The notes: a model not told the origin generated them from the letters alone. A stretch of 64,000 bases of DNA from Candidatus Hydrogenedentota bacterium (GCA_029552745.1 JAKPDK010000172.1:1-64000); one strand, 5' to 3'; shown: positions 9,360 through 18,374, numbered from the stretch's first letter. Translations and numbers: made by a program.

Positions 9360-11789
9360 ATGAGCCCCAAAGCTTACACGATCCATCTTATCGGCCATGG
9401 TCACATCGATCCCACCTGGTTATGGCGATGGACAGAGGGATATGAAGAAGTGCGTGCCACTTTCCGCAGTGCACTGGAACGCATGAAAGAGACTCGTGAC
9501 TTCAAGTTCACAGCGAGTAGTGCCTGCTTTTATTCGTGGGTTAAGGCTGTCGACCCTGAAATGTTCGAGCAGATCCGAATGAGAGTAAAACAGGGACGCT
9601 GGGAACTCGCCGGGGGCTGGTGGGTCGAGCCAGACTGCAATATCCCTTCGGGTGAATCTTTTGTCCGACATGGTCTCTATGCCCAAAGATTCTTCGAAAA
9701 GGAGTTCGGTACCCGGGCTAAAGTTGGCTTTAATCCAGATAGTTTTGGCCATGCTGGCACTTTGCCCCAAATCCTAAAAAAACTGGGCATTGAATACTAC
9801 GCTTATATGAGACCGAGCCCCCCGCATGAAAAAGAATATCCCAACGGCAGGTTGTTCTGGTGGCGGGCAAACGACGGCAGCGAGGTACTCGCGTGTCAAA
9901 TTCCCGATTACGGCGGCGATGGGGAACGCGTCATTCAACGCTTGAGACAATTGCCCAATTCGCGGTATCTAAACCCAGGACAACGGCATCTGATTGATTT
10001 TTACGGAGTAGGAAACCACGGAGGCGGTCCCACCCGCCATACCATCGAACTCATTCTGAAAGCCCAGCAGGATTCTTCCATGCCCCAGCTGGTTTTCTCA
10101 ACACTGACAGAGTTTTTTGAGTCGGTCGTAAGTCCAAAAGAAAAAACATCTATCTCAACGATTTGCGAAGATCTCCAGCATCATGCCCGCGGGTGTTATA
10201 GTGTCCACGCAGAAATCAAAGAACTAAACCGTGCTGCCGAACACAGTCTGATGACCGCAGAACGATTTGCCGCTGCCCTCTGGCTTTTGGAGGGTCGCCC
10301 CTTTCCGAAAGAAAGGATTCAGCGCGCGTGGCAGCTCGTCCTCTACAACCAGTTCCATGACATTCTGGCAGGCACAAGTATTCAAGCCGCTTATGAGGAC
10401 TCACGGGACCAACTAGGAGAAGCACGTAATATTGCTTTGGAAATTCGCAACGAGGCAGTCCAGCGCTTAGCACGCAATGTGAAAACCCTTTCCAAGGGGA
10501 ATACCATCCTTGTATTCAATCCATTGCCATGGACCGTGCGCCAAACTGTGAAGGTGGGCTTTATTGTTGCCCGACACTTGGGATGGGCACTACACATCAA
10601 AGACGATAAGAACCAAGTCGTCGCTTCTCAAGCCATCCAGGGAGAACGTATCGGTCACAACAATTATCTTTTTAATGCGGAAGTACCGGCTCTGGGTTAC
10701 CGCTGCTACTATGCCGAAGCCGAAGAAAAACAACCCAAGAAAATCCGTCCTCTTCATATTTCGCAAGATCATATCGAAAACACATGGTGGCGCATCGAGT
10801 TTGACCGGTACACGGGGGGAATATCCAGCTTGTACGACAAAAAACACGACCTTCAGGTACTACGGGAAGGAAACATCTTGTCGTGCTTGGTAGACCAATC
10901 GGACACCTGGAGCCACGGCTATGACGAATGGCGCGTGGAATCGGGCAGATTTGCAAACGCCGTCATCACAGTCCATGAAAAAGGTCCTGTCCGCGCCACA
11001 CTCCGCATCACCCAACAGTACAACAAGTCTACTGCCGAGCAGTACGTCTCTTTGTACAGCGACCACCCGGACATTGACGTGCTGATTAAACTAAACTGGC
11101 AGGAGCGGTACACCATGCTCAAGCTAGCTTACGAAACATGTATTCAGAACGGCACGACAACGTGCGACACGGCATACGGATGCCAGATCCGCAACACGGA
11201 CGGCTGGGAAGAGCCATGCCAAAAGTGGGTTGATTTGACGGGGACAATTGAGGGAAAACCCTATGGGTTTGCTGTCATTAACGATTCAAAATACGCGTTT
11301 GACATACGAGATAATATTGTTCGTATGACCCTGTTACGTAGCCCCGCTTATGCCTTTCATGACCGCTCGCGACATGACGCTTCCGAACCTTGGCCTATTA
11401 TGGACCAGGGTTGGCATACGATTCGGGTAAGTCTGGTGCCTCATAAAGGTTCTTGGGAGGAAACCAACCTCGTGCGGAAATCATGGGAGTTCAATGAACC
11501 CGCGTTTGCTCACGTTGAATCGCCTCACAAAGGAACCCTGCCCACAAAAAGTTCCTTCTTGAAGTGCGACACCGAAAACATCGTTCTCTCTGTCCTCAAA
11601 CAAAGTGAGGAGAATGAAAGCATCGTTATCCGAGGCTACGAGACCACAGGGAAAAAGACAAAGACCGTGATCGAATGCCCTGCGATGAACAAAAAGTTTA
11701 ACGTGATCTTCCACCCCCACGAAATCAAAACGCTGAGTATTGATCCCAAAACGTGGAAAATGAGAGAAACCAATCTGCTGGAGGAATAG
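9360..11789 (+). CDS. Alpha-mannosidase, glycoside hydrolase family 38
   Basis: This 809-aa retaining mannosidase would release alpha-linked mannose from oligosaccharides. The zinc-binding HGHIDPTWLW motif is at the N-terminus, the nucleophile region NPDSFGHAGTLPQIL near residue 120, and FHDILAGTS in the helical domain, followed by a long beta-sandwich half. The ATG at 9360 is chosen because AGGAG sits 7 bases upstream and the family similarity begins there; the open frame extends 40 codons further without similarity. No signal peptide is seen, so it probably acts in the cytoplasm on imported glycans. It is the last gene of the kinase-SIS-mannosidase operon. Confidence 0.93.
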   Translation: MSPKAYTIHLIGHGHIDPTWLWRWTEGYEEVRATFRSALERMKETRDFKFTASSACFYSWVKAVDPEMFEQIRMRVKQGRWELAGGWWVEPDCNIPSGESFVRHGLYAQRFFEKEFGTRAKVGFNPDSFGHAGTLPQILKKLGIEYYAYMRPSPPHEKEYPNGRLFWWRANDGSEVLACQIPDYGGDGERVIQRLRQLPNSRYLNPGQRHLIDFYGVGNHGGGPTRHTIELILKAQQDSSMPQLVFSTLTEFFESVVSPKEKTSISTICEDLQHHARGCYSVHAEIKELNRAAEHSLMTAERFAAALWLLEGRPFPKERIQRAWQLVLYNQFHDILAGTSIQAAYEDSRDQLGEARNIALEIRNEAVQRLARNVKTLSKGNTILVFNPLPWTVRQTVKVGFIVARHLGWALHIKDDKNQVVASQAIQGERIGHNNYLFNAEVPALGYRCYYAEAEEKQPKKIRPLHISQDHIENTWWRIEFDRYTGGISSLYDKKHDLQVLREGNILSCLVDQSDTWSHGYDEWRVESGRFANAVITVHEKGPVRATLRITQQYNKSTAEQYVSLYSDHPDIDVLIKLNWQERYTMLKLAYETCIQNGTTTCDTAYGCQIRNTDGWEEPCQKWVDLTGTIEGKPYGFAVINDSKYAFDIRDNIVRMTLLRSPAYAFHDRSRHDASEPWPIMDQGWHTIRVSLVPHKGSWEETNLVRKSWEFNEPAFAHVESPHKGTLPTKSSFLKCDTENIVLSVLKQSEENESIVIRGYETTGKKTKTVIECPAMNKKFNVIFHPHEIKTLSIDPKTWKMRETNLLEE

Positions 11790-11821
11790 CAGTCTCTTAA
11801 AAACAAAATGAATTCCCGGAA

Positions 11822-12967
11822 TCAGAGCGGGGGAACATCCATCCAGGCGCGACGTTTCCAAGACTCATAGCCCAGTTCCGCAAGTTGAACGCCCTTGGCA
11901 CCCTCTCGTATGTCCCACGGGAATGGTTCGTCTTTCACGACGTGCCTCAAAAACAGTTCCCACTCCGCCTTAAAAGCATTGTCATATGGGACATTGTTGG
12001 GCATTTCCTGCCAGTGTTCATGATAATCAATCGGGCTGTCTACGTCCGGATTCCATACAGGCTTTGGAGTAAATGCATCACTCTGGACCCAACATTTTCT
12101 GAGACCTGCCACTGCCGACCCGTTTGTACCATCTACCTGAATCGTCAGCAAATCGTCCCTCCGAACCCGAGTACACCAAGAAGAGTTAAAGTGACAGACA
12201 ATTCCCCTGTCCGTCAGAAAGGTCGCATAAGCCGCATCCTCTGCAGTCGCCGCATAGGACTTGCCTGACTCATCCCAGCGCGTCGGAAGATGGGTTGCAC
12301 CCAAGCAAGAAACAGCGGTGACATTCCCAAAAAGATTATCTATTACGTATCGCCAGTGACACAGCATGTCTAGAATGATGCCCCCACCCGCCTCTTTCCT
12401 ATAATTCCACGATGGACGCTGTGCCGCCTGATGTTCACCGGAGAAAACCCAATACCCAAATTCCCCGCGCACAGCAAGAATGTTACCGAAAAAACCTGTG
12501 TCGATGAGATACTTGAGTTTCCGAATTCCGGGCAGCCAGAGCTTATCTTGAACCACCCCTGTTTTTACTCCCGATTCCTTCGCTAAACGATACAACTCCA
12601 TCGCCTGCAATGTCGACGATGCTACCGGTTTCTCGCAATAGACGTGCTTGCCTGCTGCAATCGCCTTCTTCACAGATTCAAAACGCAAGTCTGTAGTTTG
12701 AGCATCAAAATAGATGCTGTACTCCGTGTGAGACAATGCCTCTTCAAGAGATGTACAAAAAGGCACTCCCCCAGCTCGTTCTGCCAACCGCTCCAGCTTG
12801 TTCCTATTTCGCCCCACTAACAAAGGCTCGGGCATAATAATCTCACTATCTGTCAGTCGAACGCCCCCTTGTTCTCGAATGGCAAGGATAGAACGAACTA
12901 AATGTTGATTCGTCCCCATTCTTCCTGTCACGCCGTTCATAATGATTCCGACAGTATGTACATTCAT
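11822..12967 (-). CDS. Gfo/Idh/MocA family NAD(P)-dependent oxidoreductase
   Basis: This is a 381-aa dehydrogenase of the glucose-fructose oxidoreductase / inositol dehydrogenase family. It has an N-terminal Rossmann segment (VGIIMNGVTGRMG), the hallmark GKHVYCEKPVA near residue 110, and a C-terminal alpha/beta substrate domain. The nucleotide loop reads NGVTGRMG rather than the usual GxGxxG, so cofactor binding may be unusual. The ATG at 12967 has an AGGGG about 9 bases upstream. It converges on the mannosidase gene with 32 bases between. Members of this family oxidise sugars or cyclitols; the substrate here is unknown. Confidence 0.88.
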   Translation of the reverse strand: MNVHTVGIIMNGVTGRMGTNQHLVRSILAIREQGGVRLTDSEIIMPEPLLVGRNRNKLERLAERAGGVPFCTSLEEALSHTEYSIYFDAQTTDLRFESVKKAIAAGKHVYCEKPVASSTLQAMELYRLAKESGVKTGVVQDKLWLPGIRKLKYLIDTGFFGNILAVRGEFGYWVFSGEHQAAQRPSWNYRKEAGGGIILDMLCHWRYVIDNLFGNVTAVSCLGATHLPTRWDESGKSYAATAEDAAYATFLTDRGIVCHFNSSWCTRVRRDDLLTIQVDGTNGSAVAGLRKCWVQSDAFTPKPVWNPDVDSPIDYHEHWQEMPNNVPYDNAFKAEWELFLRHVVKDEPFPWDIREGAKGVQLAELGYESWKRRAWMDVPPL

Positions 12968-13068
12968 GTGCTTTGCCCCTTTTCTAGCCGTACCTTAACA
13001 AAAATACATCTTAAAACCTACTCATCACCGCCACATCGCCCACTCCGAAAAGACATTGTCTCTCGGTT

Positions 13069-15186
13069 TCAGCGACCACGCCTGCGAAAATACTCCAACA
13101 AGCCGGCATATATTTTGGCTGCATCGCTTTGGCGTCCTTCCACTTTTCCACTGGAAGAGGAAATCGACCCATCCGAACTGAATTCGAACGGTTGAATCAC
13201 CACCGAAGGACAGGAGCTCTGCTGCACAAGATAAGCCACAGAAGAGACCTTTTCAACATGAGGAAATTGTCTTGCAAGACATTCGGCAAGCAACGCACCA
13301 CTACTGCTGTTTGGATAATGTCCAACAAAAGCAGTCAAACCGGACTTCAAATATCCTCGCTCGTCTAACACGCGGGCTTCTTCCGCCGTCATCCCGTAGG
13401 AAAGAACCAAAAGAACATCTGGACGAAGCTCCTCCACCCTGCGCAGTCTCTGCAAGTCTGACAGCTCGGAATCGTCGCTCCTCGTAAGTTCCACTTCCGC
13501 ACCCGCCATCCGCAAAAGAGCTGCTGCACGCAAGGCAACGTCCAATGAAACATCCGAAGCACGAAGCCCGGACTTGTCAATGCCACCAGAAATCCGTCCC
13601 CCATGTGCCGGATCAATCACGATGCGTTTGGCATGAAATACTCCATCTTCGATAGGACATAGCGCCACGGTAGTTTGTTTGGATAATTGTACATATAGGT
13701 TTTGGTAACCAGGTGCGACAACGGTGATGTCTTCGAGTCTGTCTGGCACATAGCCCACACCTTCCGGGGAGACATGCGTAACAAAAGCATCTTTCAAGAG
13801 CATGGCTACGGGTACCGGTTTGTGTGTGTTTTTGTCAATACAAACAATCTGCCGCCATTTCTGTCCGCCGTATTTCAGAACATATACAGTACGATAATCT
13901 CCCGCCTCTGCCGTAAGCCTTGCCGGGATTTGTCCACTAGGTACATAAAACCTTGCCTTTCCGTCTAACGTGGATAGTCGGTAATTTAAAGGGGATAATT
14001 GTACATACGTGCCATCCTTAATGGGTAAACCAAAAGCATCAAGAACTGTCACTTCCAATTGCACATCAATACCGCTGTTCGAAGATATTTCTTCCGGCTC
14101 TTGACGCACATAAATACGCGCCGGAGGACGATCAATTGGAATTTGAAACGCCGCGCTCCCAGCTGCACCTTGGCTATTGCGTATATTGACTAGAAAGACA
14201 TTTACACCGTTTTGTAAAGGCTCTCTGCTTCCGAACACGACAAACCGACCCCGTTGCCGAACGGGCACGAACCTGTCTTTTCCATTTATTTTGAGGGAAA
14301 AGGTAGACACGTCAAGGTCAAAGTCGCTCAGAAAATCCAATGAAACCCACCAAGAAGGGCCAACCTCGTCACGGGTGACCCTTGCCGAAAGAAAGCGAGG
14401 AGGCGACATACGAATATATCTCATTAGACCCTCGGCGATGCCTTCGGCTTCTTGGTGTATTCCGTCAGGAGAAGACAACGACGTCGCATTTGCATCGCAT
14501 GTCATGTATGAAGATTCCAGCAAAACCGCCGGCAACTGGCTGAGCCGCAAGACTTTATAATTTCCTGGCAAGATTTGGGGTGGAGTGTTATAGAGGTGCG
14601 ATAAGTTTTTTACCAGCGGCGGCACCAAACATTGCGCAAGATCTAGGCTCGCACCCGCGTCATGAAGTTTGTAATAGACTTCGAGACCATTTTTCTGTGA
14701 ATTCGGCACGATGTCAGCATTGTGATGTAAACTTACAAAAAGGTCTGCCCCTGTTTGCTCTGCTATGGCAGGACGTTGAGACAAGTCATCTGACGGATTC
14801 TCAGACAGAGATTTGTCCACATCGCGTGTCAGGGTGACCAAGACTCCCTGTTGTTCCAATATTTGGCGAACTTCAAGTGCAACGCGGAGATTCACGTCGC
14901 TCTCACGCAATCCGTTCACAGGGGCAATGGCTCCCGCTGCACTTCCCCCATGTCCCGGGTCAAGACAAATATGCCATCCTGTGAAGGTCTTTGACTTTCC
15001 GGAGACCTGAAAAGTCTGCTTTTCTTCGGTGGGAGTTGAGATAGGTTTGACGGGCTCTAATGGGAAGTGATGGCACGAGAGAAGCAAACAAAAGACTGCC
15101 AACACCAAGATTTGTCGGTACTGAAAATAAATCCTCGGGCAAGCGATATACTGAAAAGGGGATTTCCCCCGCTTGTCTGCCTGCAT
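13069..15186 (-). CDS. N-acetylmuramoyl-L-alanine amidase lipoprotein with a second, degenerate amidase domain
   Basis: This 705-aa protein has a basic N-terminus, a hydrophobic stretch and a lipobox (LLSC), so it is probably anchored in an envelope membrane. The first Amidase_3 domain (about residues 70-260) keeps the zinc ligands (LDPGHGG, GLRESD, SLHHNAD) and the catalytic Glu (LLESSYMT). A beta-rich linker of about 250 residues follows. A second domain (about 520-700) aligns with the first but has IDPAHGG, GLRASD, LSYGMT and VIQPFEF in the matching places. The first His is therefore kept, while the Glu, the second His and the catalytic Glu are lost. Domain one should cleave peptidoglycan cross-bridges; domain two may only bind or regulate. 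A small zinc-ribbon gene lies 33 bases upstream. Confidence 0.85.
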   Translation of the reverse strand: MQADKRGKSPFQYIACPRIYFQYRQILVLAVFCLLLSCHHFPLEPVKPISTPTEEKQTFQVSGKSKTFTGWHICLDPGHGGSAAGAIAPVNGLRESDVNLRVALEVRQILEQQGVLVTLTRDVDKSLSENPSDDLSQRPAIAEQTGADLFVSLHHNADIVPNSQKNGLEVYYKLHDAGASLDLAQCLVPPLVKNLSHLYNTPPQILPGNYKVLRLSQLPAVLLESSYMTCDANATSLSSPDGIHQEAEGIAEGLMRYIRMSPPRFLSARVTRDEVGPSWWVSLDFLSDFDLDVSTFSLKINGKDRFVPVRQRGRFVVFGSREPLQNGVNVFLVNIRNSQGAAGSAAFQIPIDRPPARIYVRQEPEEISSNSGIDVQLEVTVLDAFGLPIKDGTYVQLSPLNYRLSTLDGKARFYVPSGQIPARLTAEAGDYRTVYVLKYGGQKWRQIVCIDKNTHKPVPVAMLLKDAFVTHVSPEGVGYVPDRLEDITVVAPGYQNLYVQLSKQTTVALCPIEDGVFHAKRIVIDPAHGGRISGGIDKSGLRASDVSLDVALRAAALLRMAGAEVELTRSDDSELSDLQRLRRVEELRPDVLLVLSYGMTAEEARVLDERGYLKSGLTAFVGHYPNSSSGALLAECLARQFPHVEKVSSVAYLVQQSSCPSVVIQPFEFSSDGSISSSSGKVEGRQSDAAKIYAGLLEYFRRRGR

Positions 15187-15219
15187 GCGTTTTCTTCTAC
15201 AGAGACCCCGAGATAGAAA

Positions 15220-15645
15220 TTAGCCGAAATACTTCTTAAAATAGGCTGGGTCGTCCAATTTCTGCAATTCGAAACGAACCCAGTTTTCAAATTCCTCTTG
15301 CGAGATCGGCGTGTTATTGGAAACATCTGCCTCACGCCCGTCTTTGCCATCCGACTCGTCCGAATCGTCCTCTATTCCTTCCAAAGGATTCGCCATAAAG
15401 GGACTTAAACCGACCGAGAAGAAATTTGCATCGAGAAACTCGGCAACGATATCCGCAATGTGTGCTTTGCGCTGTTCGGGTGTCCCATGCTCCAAAATCT
15501 CTCGGTTGATGGGAATCACTTTATTCCGGAAGAGGACCACAAAGCCTTGACAATTGGGACAAGGCCAAACCACAACAACATCCCTGGGTATTTTTGTGGT
15601 TATCACACCATGATTACCACAATGGGGGCACGCAACAACTCTCAT
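15220..15645 (-). CDS. Small zinc-ribbon protein with acidic tail
   Basis: I do not recognise a specific family. The 141-aa protein has an N-terminal treble-clef or ribbon pattern: CPHCGNHG, then CPNC about 25 residues later. A helical part follows (EQRKAHIADIVAEFL), then an Asp/Glu-rich stretch (GIEDDSDESDGKDGRE), and it ends with a short helix (QEEFENWVRFELQKL). The ATG at 15645 is preceded by AAGGTG; an open frame upstream adds 24 codons without support. It lies directly upstream of the amidase on the same strand. CxxC ribbons plus a CpXC-like layout suggest zinc binding; a nucleic-acid or partner-protein role would be a guess. Confidence 0.75.
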   Translation of the reverse strand: MRVVACPHCGNHGVITTKIPRDVVVVWPCPNCQGFVVLFRNKVIPINREILEHGTPEQRKAHIADIVAEFLDANFFSVGLSPFMANPLEGIEDDSDESDGKDGREADVSNNTPISQEEFENWVRFELQKLDDPAYFKKYFG

Positions 15646-15723
15646 GTTATTCACCTTAGCGTCCTTTTTTAGGATACGCCTGTAGTAATTGTAATCAAGA
15701 AAGGGCAAAAAGGTCAAATGAAT

Positions 15724-16196
15724 GTATATGTCCAGTACCTTTGGTACTTTTTTATGCTCGATGAGGAATTGAACTGAGGATTTTCCATGAAGGTTCTTAA
15801 GAGAGAGGCACCGACGCGTAACGTCATAGGTGGGTTTAATCTATCTATGACCCCCTTAGTCCCCGCACACGCGGGGGGTGCCTCCCCGCCGTGTTGTTCT
15901 TCTGTCATCCCTTCTTAGGCCCCCGCATACGGGGGACAGACGGGGGCTGAACCGTGCGCAGGAGATAGAAAGCCGTCCCCCGTTGTCATTGCGAGGAGTG
16001 CCGCAGGGCACGCCGTGGCAATCCCCTCGGGAAGTCGGGGGAAACCCGGGACGGGAAGGGCGCAACATGTTGCGCCCCTACAAAAAGGGAGTGGATTGCT
16101 TCGTCGCTTCGGAGACTCGCTCCTCGCAATGACAACCGAGCGTATGAGCTTGGCCGGTCTCCTCGATGCAGTGCCAAAGGTTCGTGAACTTATGCT
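15724..16196. repeat. Dispersed ~0.5 kb non-coding element, complete copy 2
   Basis: The left terminus begins TGTATATGTCCAGTACC and contains ACCTTTGGTACT. The right terminus, read on the other strand, is GCATAAGTTCACGAACC followed by TTTGGCACTGC. The two ends therefore form imperfect inverted repeats of about 26 bp around ACCTTTGGCACT, each followed by a CGATGAGG/CGAGGAG block. Inside lie GC-rich hairpins (CCCCGC-ACAC-GCGGGG at 15861-15876), an inverted GTCATTGCGAGGAG module and a perfect 20-bp palindrome. No transposase or other plausible ORF is present. No target-site duplication was evident. The element fills almost all of the gap between the zinc-ribbon gene and the kinase gene. Confidence 0.75.
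15985..16135. repeat. Nested inverted GTCATTGCGAGGAG module (potential large hairpin)
   Basis: GTCATTGCGAGGAG at 15985-15998 is the exact reverse complement of CTCCTCGCAATGAC at 16121-16134. Just inside, GGCAATCCC and GGATTGC can pair as well. The arms enclose about 120 bases that include a perfect 20-bp palindrome at 16058-16077 (GGGCGCAACA and its complement). Similar short palindromic families are widespread in bacterial genomes. Here they sit inside a larger element. Confidence 0.7.
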
Positions 16197-16286
16197 GAGA
16201 ACAAAGAAGTGAATCATTGGGTAAGACTGTTAGATGAGATTGGGGCAATCTCTTCTGTGAATCAACTTTTGGGCAGGACCAGTATA

Positions 16287-18191
16287 TCAGAATATCGACG
16301 CCAACTGCTCAACGGTGTCTGGAATTTCAAAAACAATACGGAAGGAGACGTCCCCAGGTCCCGCTTCGAAGGCGACGGGAAGTCTAATCCTTCCGGTACC
16401 CGAAGGCGCCATGCCGCATACGGTCATGTTTGTCCCGAAAAAAGGTTCCGTGGCTGCATCCGAATTCGTAGCTGAGAGATAGGGATCCTGGGAATAAACA
16501 GTGCGTGTCCACTCACGAATACCATTCTCAGGGGCTTGAACGTCGAAGTGCTCTTTCGATGCTATGAATACCCTTGTCCACTGGGCTTCTGTGGGTAGTT
16601 TCGCATGTTTCCACGACGCATAAGCCAGGGCAGAATAATAGGGTATCCCCACCACTGGTTTGCTGAGTAGAGTATCATCGAGATTACCTTGTGCCAGATA
16701 GGCAGGAGCCACCCACCCCCCGGAAACATTGCGAACAAAGTCTAAAAAGTCTCGGTTTGTTACAAGTGTCCGCGAAATAAAAAAACCCGACAAACGTACC
16801 GATTTAGGATTACCAGCGGAGTCCTGAAGCACGACTTCCCCGGGCGGAATGAAACAAAATGATGGGTCCGCAGCCCACAAGATTACACCTGCAAAACACT
16901 GCAACGCAGAAACGAACAAAGCCCTTCTCTGCACGCTGTCAACCGCCTCGGTATCCGCCTGTCTTAGAAAATCCTCCCCGAGCGCCAACACATTCCGACA
17001 CTCCTGCGAAGTACGAGCGGCTTCTCGGGCTTTTTCATGGGCTTTTGCCAGCAAATCATCAATGTGTAGTGCGTAAGAGGCTGGGTTTTCTTCCGCAAGT
17101 GGAGACCTGGAATCGCTTCGGACAGAAGTCAAAATTCCCAATCTCCAAACCAAAAAACTTCCTACCGCCACAATCACTACTATGGCTAAGACCTTCCCAA
17201 TATTCTTCTTGGTAGTAGGCGCCGCCCGCTTGACGACAGGCTCCGCTGCTACCCCTTGTTCATTAGCAGCATCTAGAGACTTAATAACCTCTCGGATTGC
17301 TGCACGCAACTCATGCGCTGTTTGGTAACGGTTCTTGGGGTCCGCCGCCAGACATTTGGCCACAATTGCATCCATAGCTTTTGGAACGTCAGGTGCCTGT
17401 TCCGAAAGAGGAGCAGCAACGGCCGTGGGCAACTCACCCGTAAACAACTCATAAAGCAACACGCCAAGACTATAGATGTCTGCACGTGCGTCCACAGCGC
17501 CACTATCACGAAACTGTTCGGGTGACATATACTGCGGCGTACCCATAACAATTGAAGTCATAGTAAGGCGAGTATGCGCTACCAATTTGGAGATACCGAA
17601 ATCCATCAATTTCACTGTCCCGTCGGAAGTGATCATGATGTTTTCCGGTTTAATGTCTCGGTGTACCGTGTACCGGTGCGCATACTCAAGAGCCGCGCAT
17701 ATTTGGTCGACAATCATCAACTTCTGACGGAGTGTCAGCGCTTTTTGAGGGTCCCGTTCCTCCAAATAGGTTCTCAAAGAACGGCCGTCAAGATACTCCA
17801 TGGAGATATACATCACGGGTCCAGCCATTCCGATATCGTGAACCCTTACGATGTTGGGGTGCGACAGTTGGCGTGCAATTCGGGCTTCATTATAAAACCG
17901 TTCCACCACGGTTTTGTCTTGAGCAAATTGGGGCAACAACGTCTTTAACGCCACCTGCTCCTTTAATACGTCATCATGTACGCGGTAAATAGCCCCCATC
18001 CCTCCCCGTCCAACCAAACCCAATACACGGTACCGGTTGGCAACAACCTGGCCTGGCTTCAAGGTGAAAAGATCTTTTTGCAGGCCCGCAGCCTGGGGTG
18101 GTGCTGATTGAATAGGCGTGCCACAATGAGCACACACGGTGGCATCGGGACTATTTTCCCGTCCACATGACGGACACGTATTTGCGCTCAT
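16287..18191 (-). CDS. Membrane Ser/Thr protein kinase with zinc ribbon and SUMF1-like extracytoplasmic domain
   Basis: A zinc ribbon comes first (CPSCG...CAHCG, residues 6-24). A Hanks-type kinase domain (about 53-300) follows, with GRGGMG, VALK, HRDIKPEN, DFG and SPE motifs. A single membrane helix lies near 332-352, and the roughly 280 residues after it should be outside the cytoplasm. The last 190 residues resemble the FGE-sulfatase/SUMF1 fold (FIPPGEV, TNRDFLDFV, PVVGIPYYSALAYASW, KLPTEAQW, IREWTR), with a diverged end. This part may be a ligand-binding sensor rather than an enzyme. The start is ambiguous between the ATG at 18191 and GTG codons at 18197 and 18200. It faces away from the M28 peptidase gene. 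Confidence 0.88.
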   Translation of the reverse strand: MSANTCPSCGRENSPDATVCAHCGTPIQSAPPQAAGLQKDLFTLKPGQVVANRYRVLGLVGRGGMGAIYRVHDDVLKEQVALKTLLPQFAQDKTVVERFYNEARIARQLSHPNIVRVHDIGMAGPVMYISMEYLDGRSLRTYLEERDPQKALTLRQKLMIVDQICAALEYAHRYTVHRDIKPENIMITSDGTVKLMDFGISKLVAHTRLTMTSIVMGTPQYMSPEQFRDSGAVDARADIYSLGVLLYELFTGELPTAVAAPLSEQAPDVPKAMDAIVAKCLAADPKNRYQTAHELRAAIREVIKSLDAANEQGVAAEPVVKRAAPTTKKNIGKVLAIVVIVAVGSFLVWRLGILTSVRSDSRSPLAEENPASYALHIDDLLAKAHEKAREAARTSQECRNVLALGEDFLRQADTEAVDSVQRRALFVSALQCFAGVILWAADPSFCFIPPGEVVLQDSAGNPKSVRLSGFFISRTLVTNRDFLDFVRNVSGGWVAPAYLAQGNLDDTLLSKPVVGIPYYSALAYASWKHAKLPTEAQWTRVFIASKEHFDVQAPENGIREWTRTVYSQDPYLSATNSDAATEPFFGTNMTVCGMAPSGTGRIRLPVAFEAGPGDVSFRIVFEIPDTVEQLASIF

Positions 18192-18276
18192 TGCCACCAC
18201 TTCAGTCTACCCTCGAATGCCTTTTCCACTAGGGTACATACATCGTACCTAGAAAAGACAATCTCACGCAAAAACA

Positions 18277-18374
18277 TGTATAAGTTCAATACCTTTGACA
18301 CTTTTTATGTTAGATGAGGAATTATTGAAGAAAGGGTTTTCCATGAAAATCCTTGACGGAAAGACACCCCTCAC
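18277..18374 (+). repeat. Solitary left terminus of the dispersed element (copy 4)
   Basis: About 100 bases starting TGTATAAGTTCAATACC match the left ends of the elements at 15724 and 34786. The match runs through GATGAGGAATT and GGGTTTTCCATGAAA to AAGACACCCCTC. No hairpin modules and no right terminus follow. It sits in the 240-bp spacer between the divergent kinase and peptidase genes. The copies stay alignable in one reading frame (LDEEL...GFSMK...KTP), but the copy at 15724 has an in-frame TGA, so coding is doubtful. Confidence 0.65.

Noticed and set aside
15724-16196. Target-site duplication flanking the repeat element
   Set aside because: The bases next to each end do not match convincingly at this copy or at 34786-35293.
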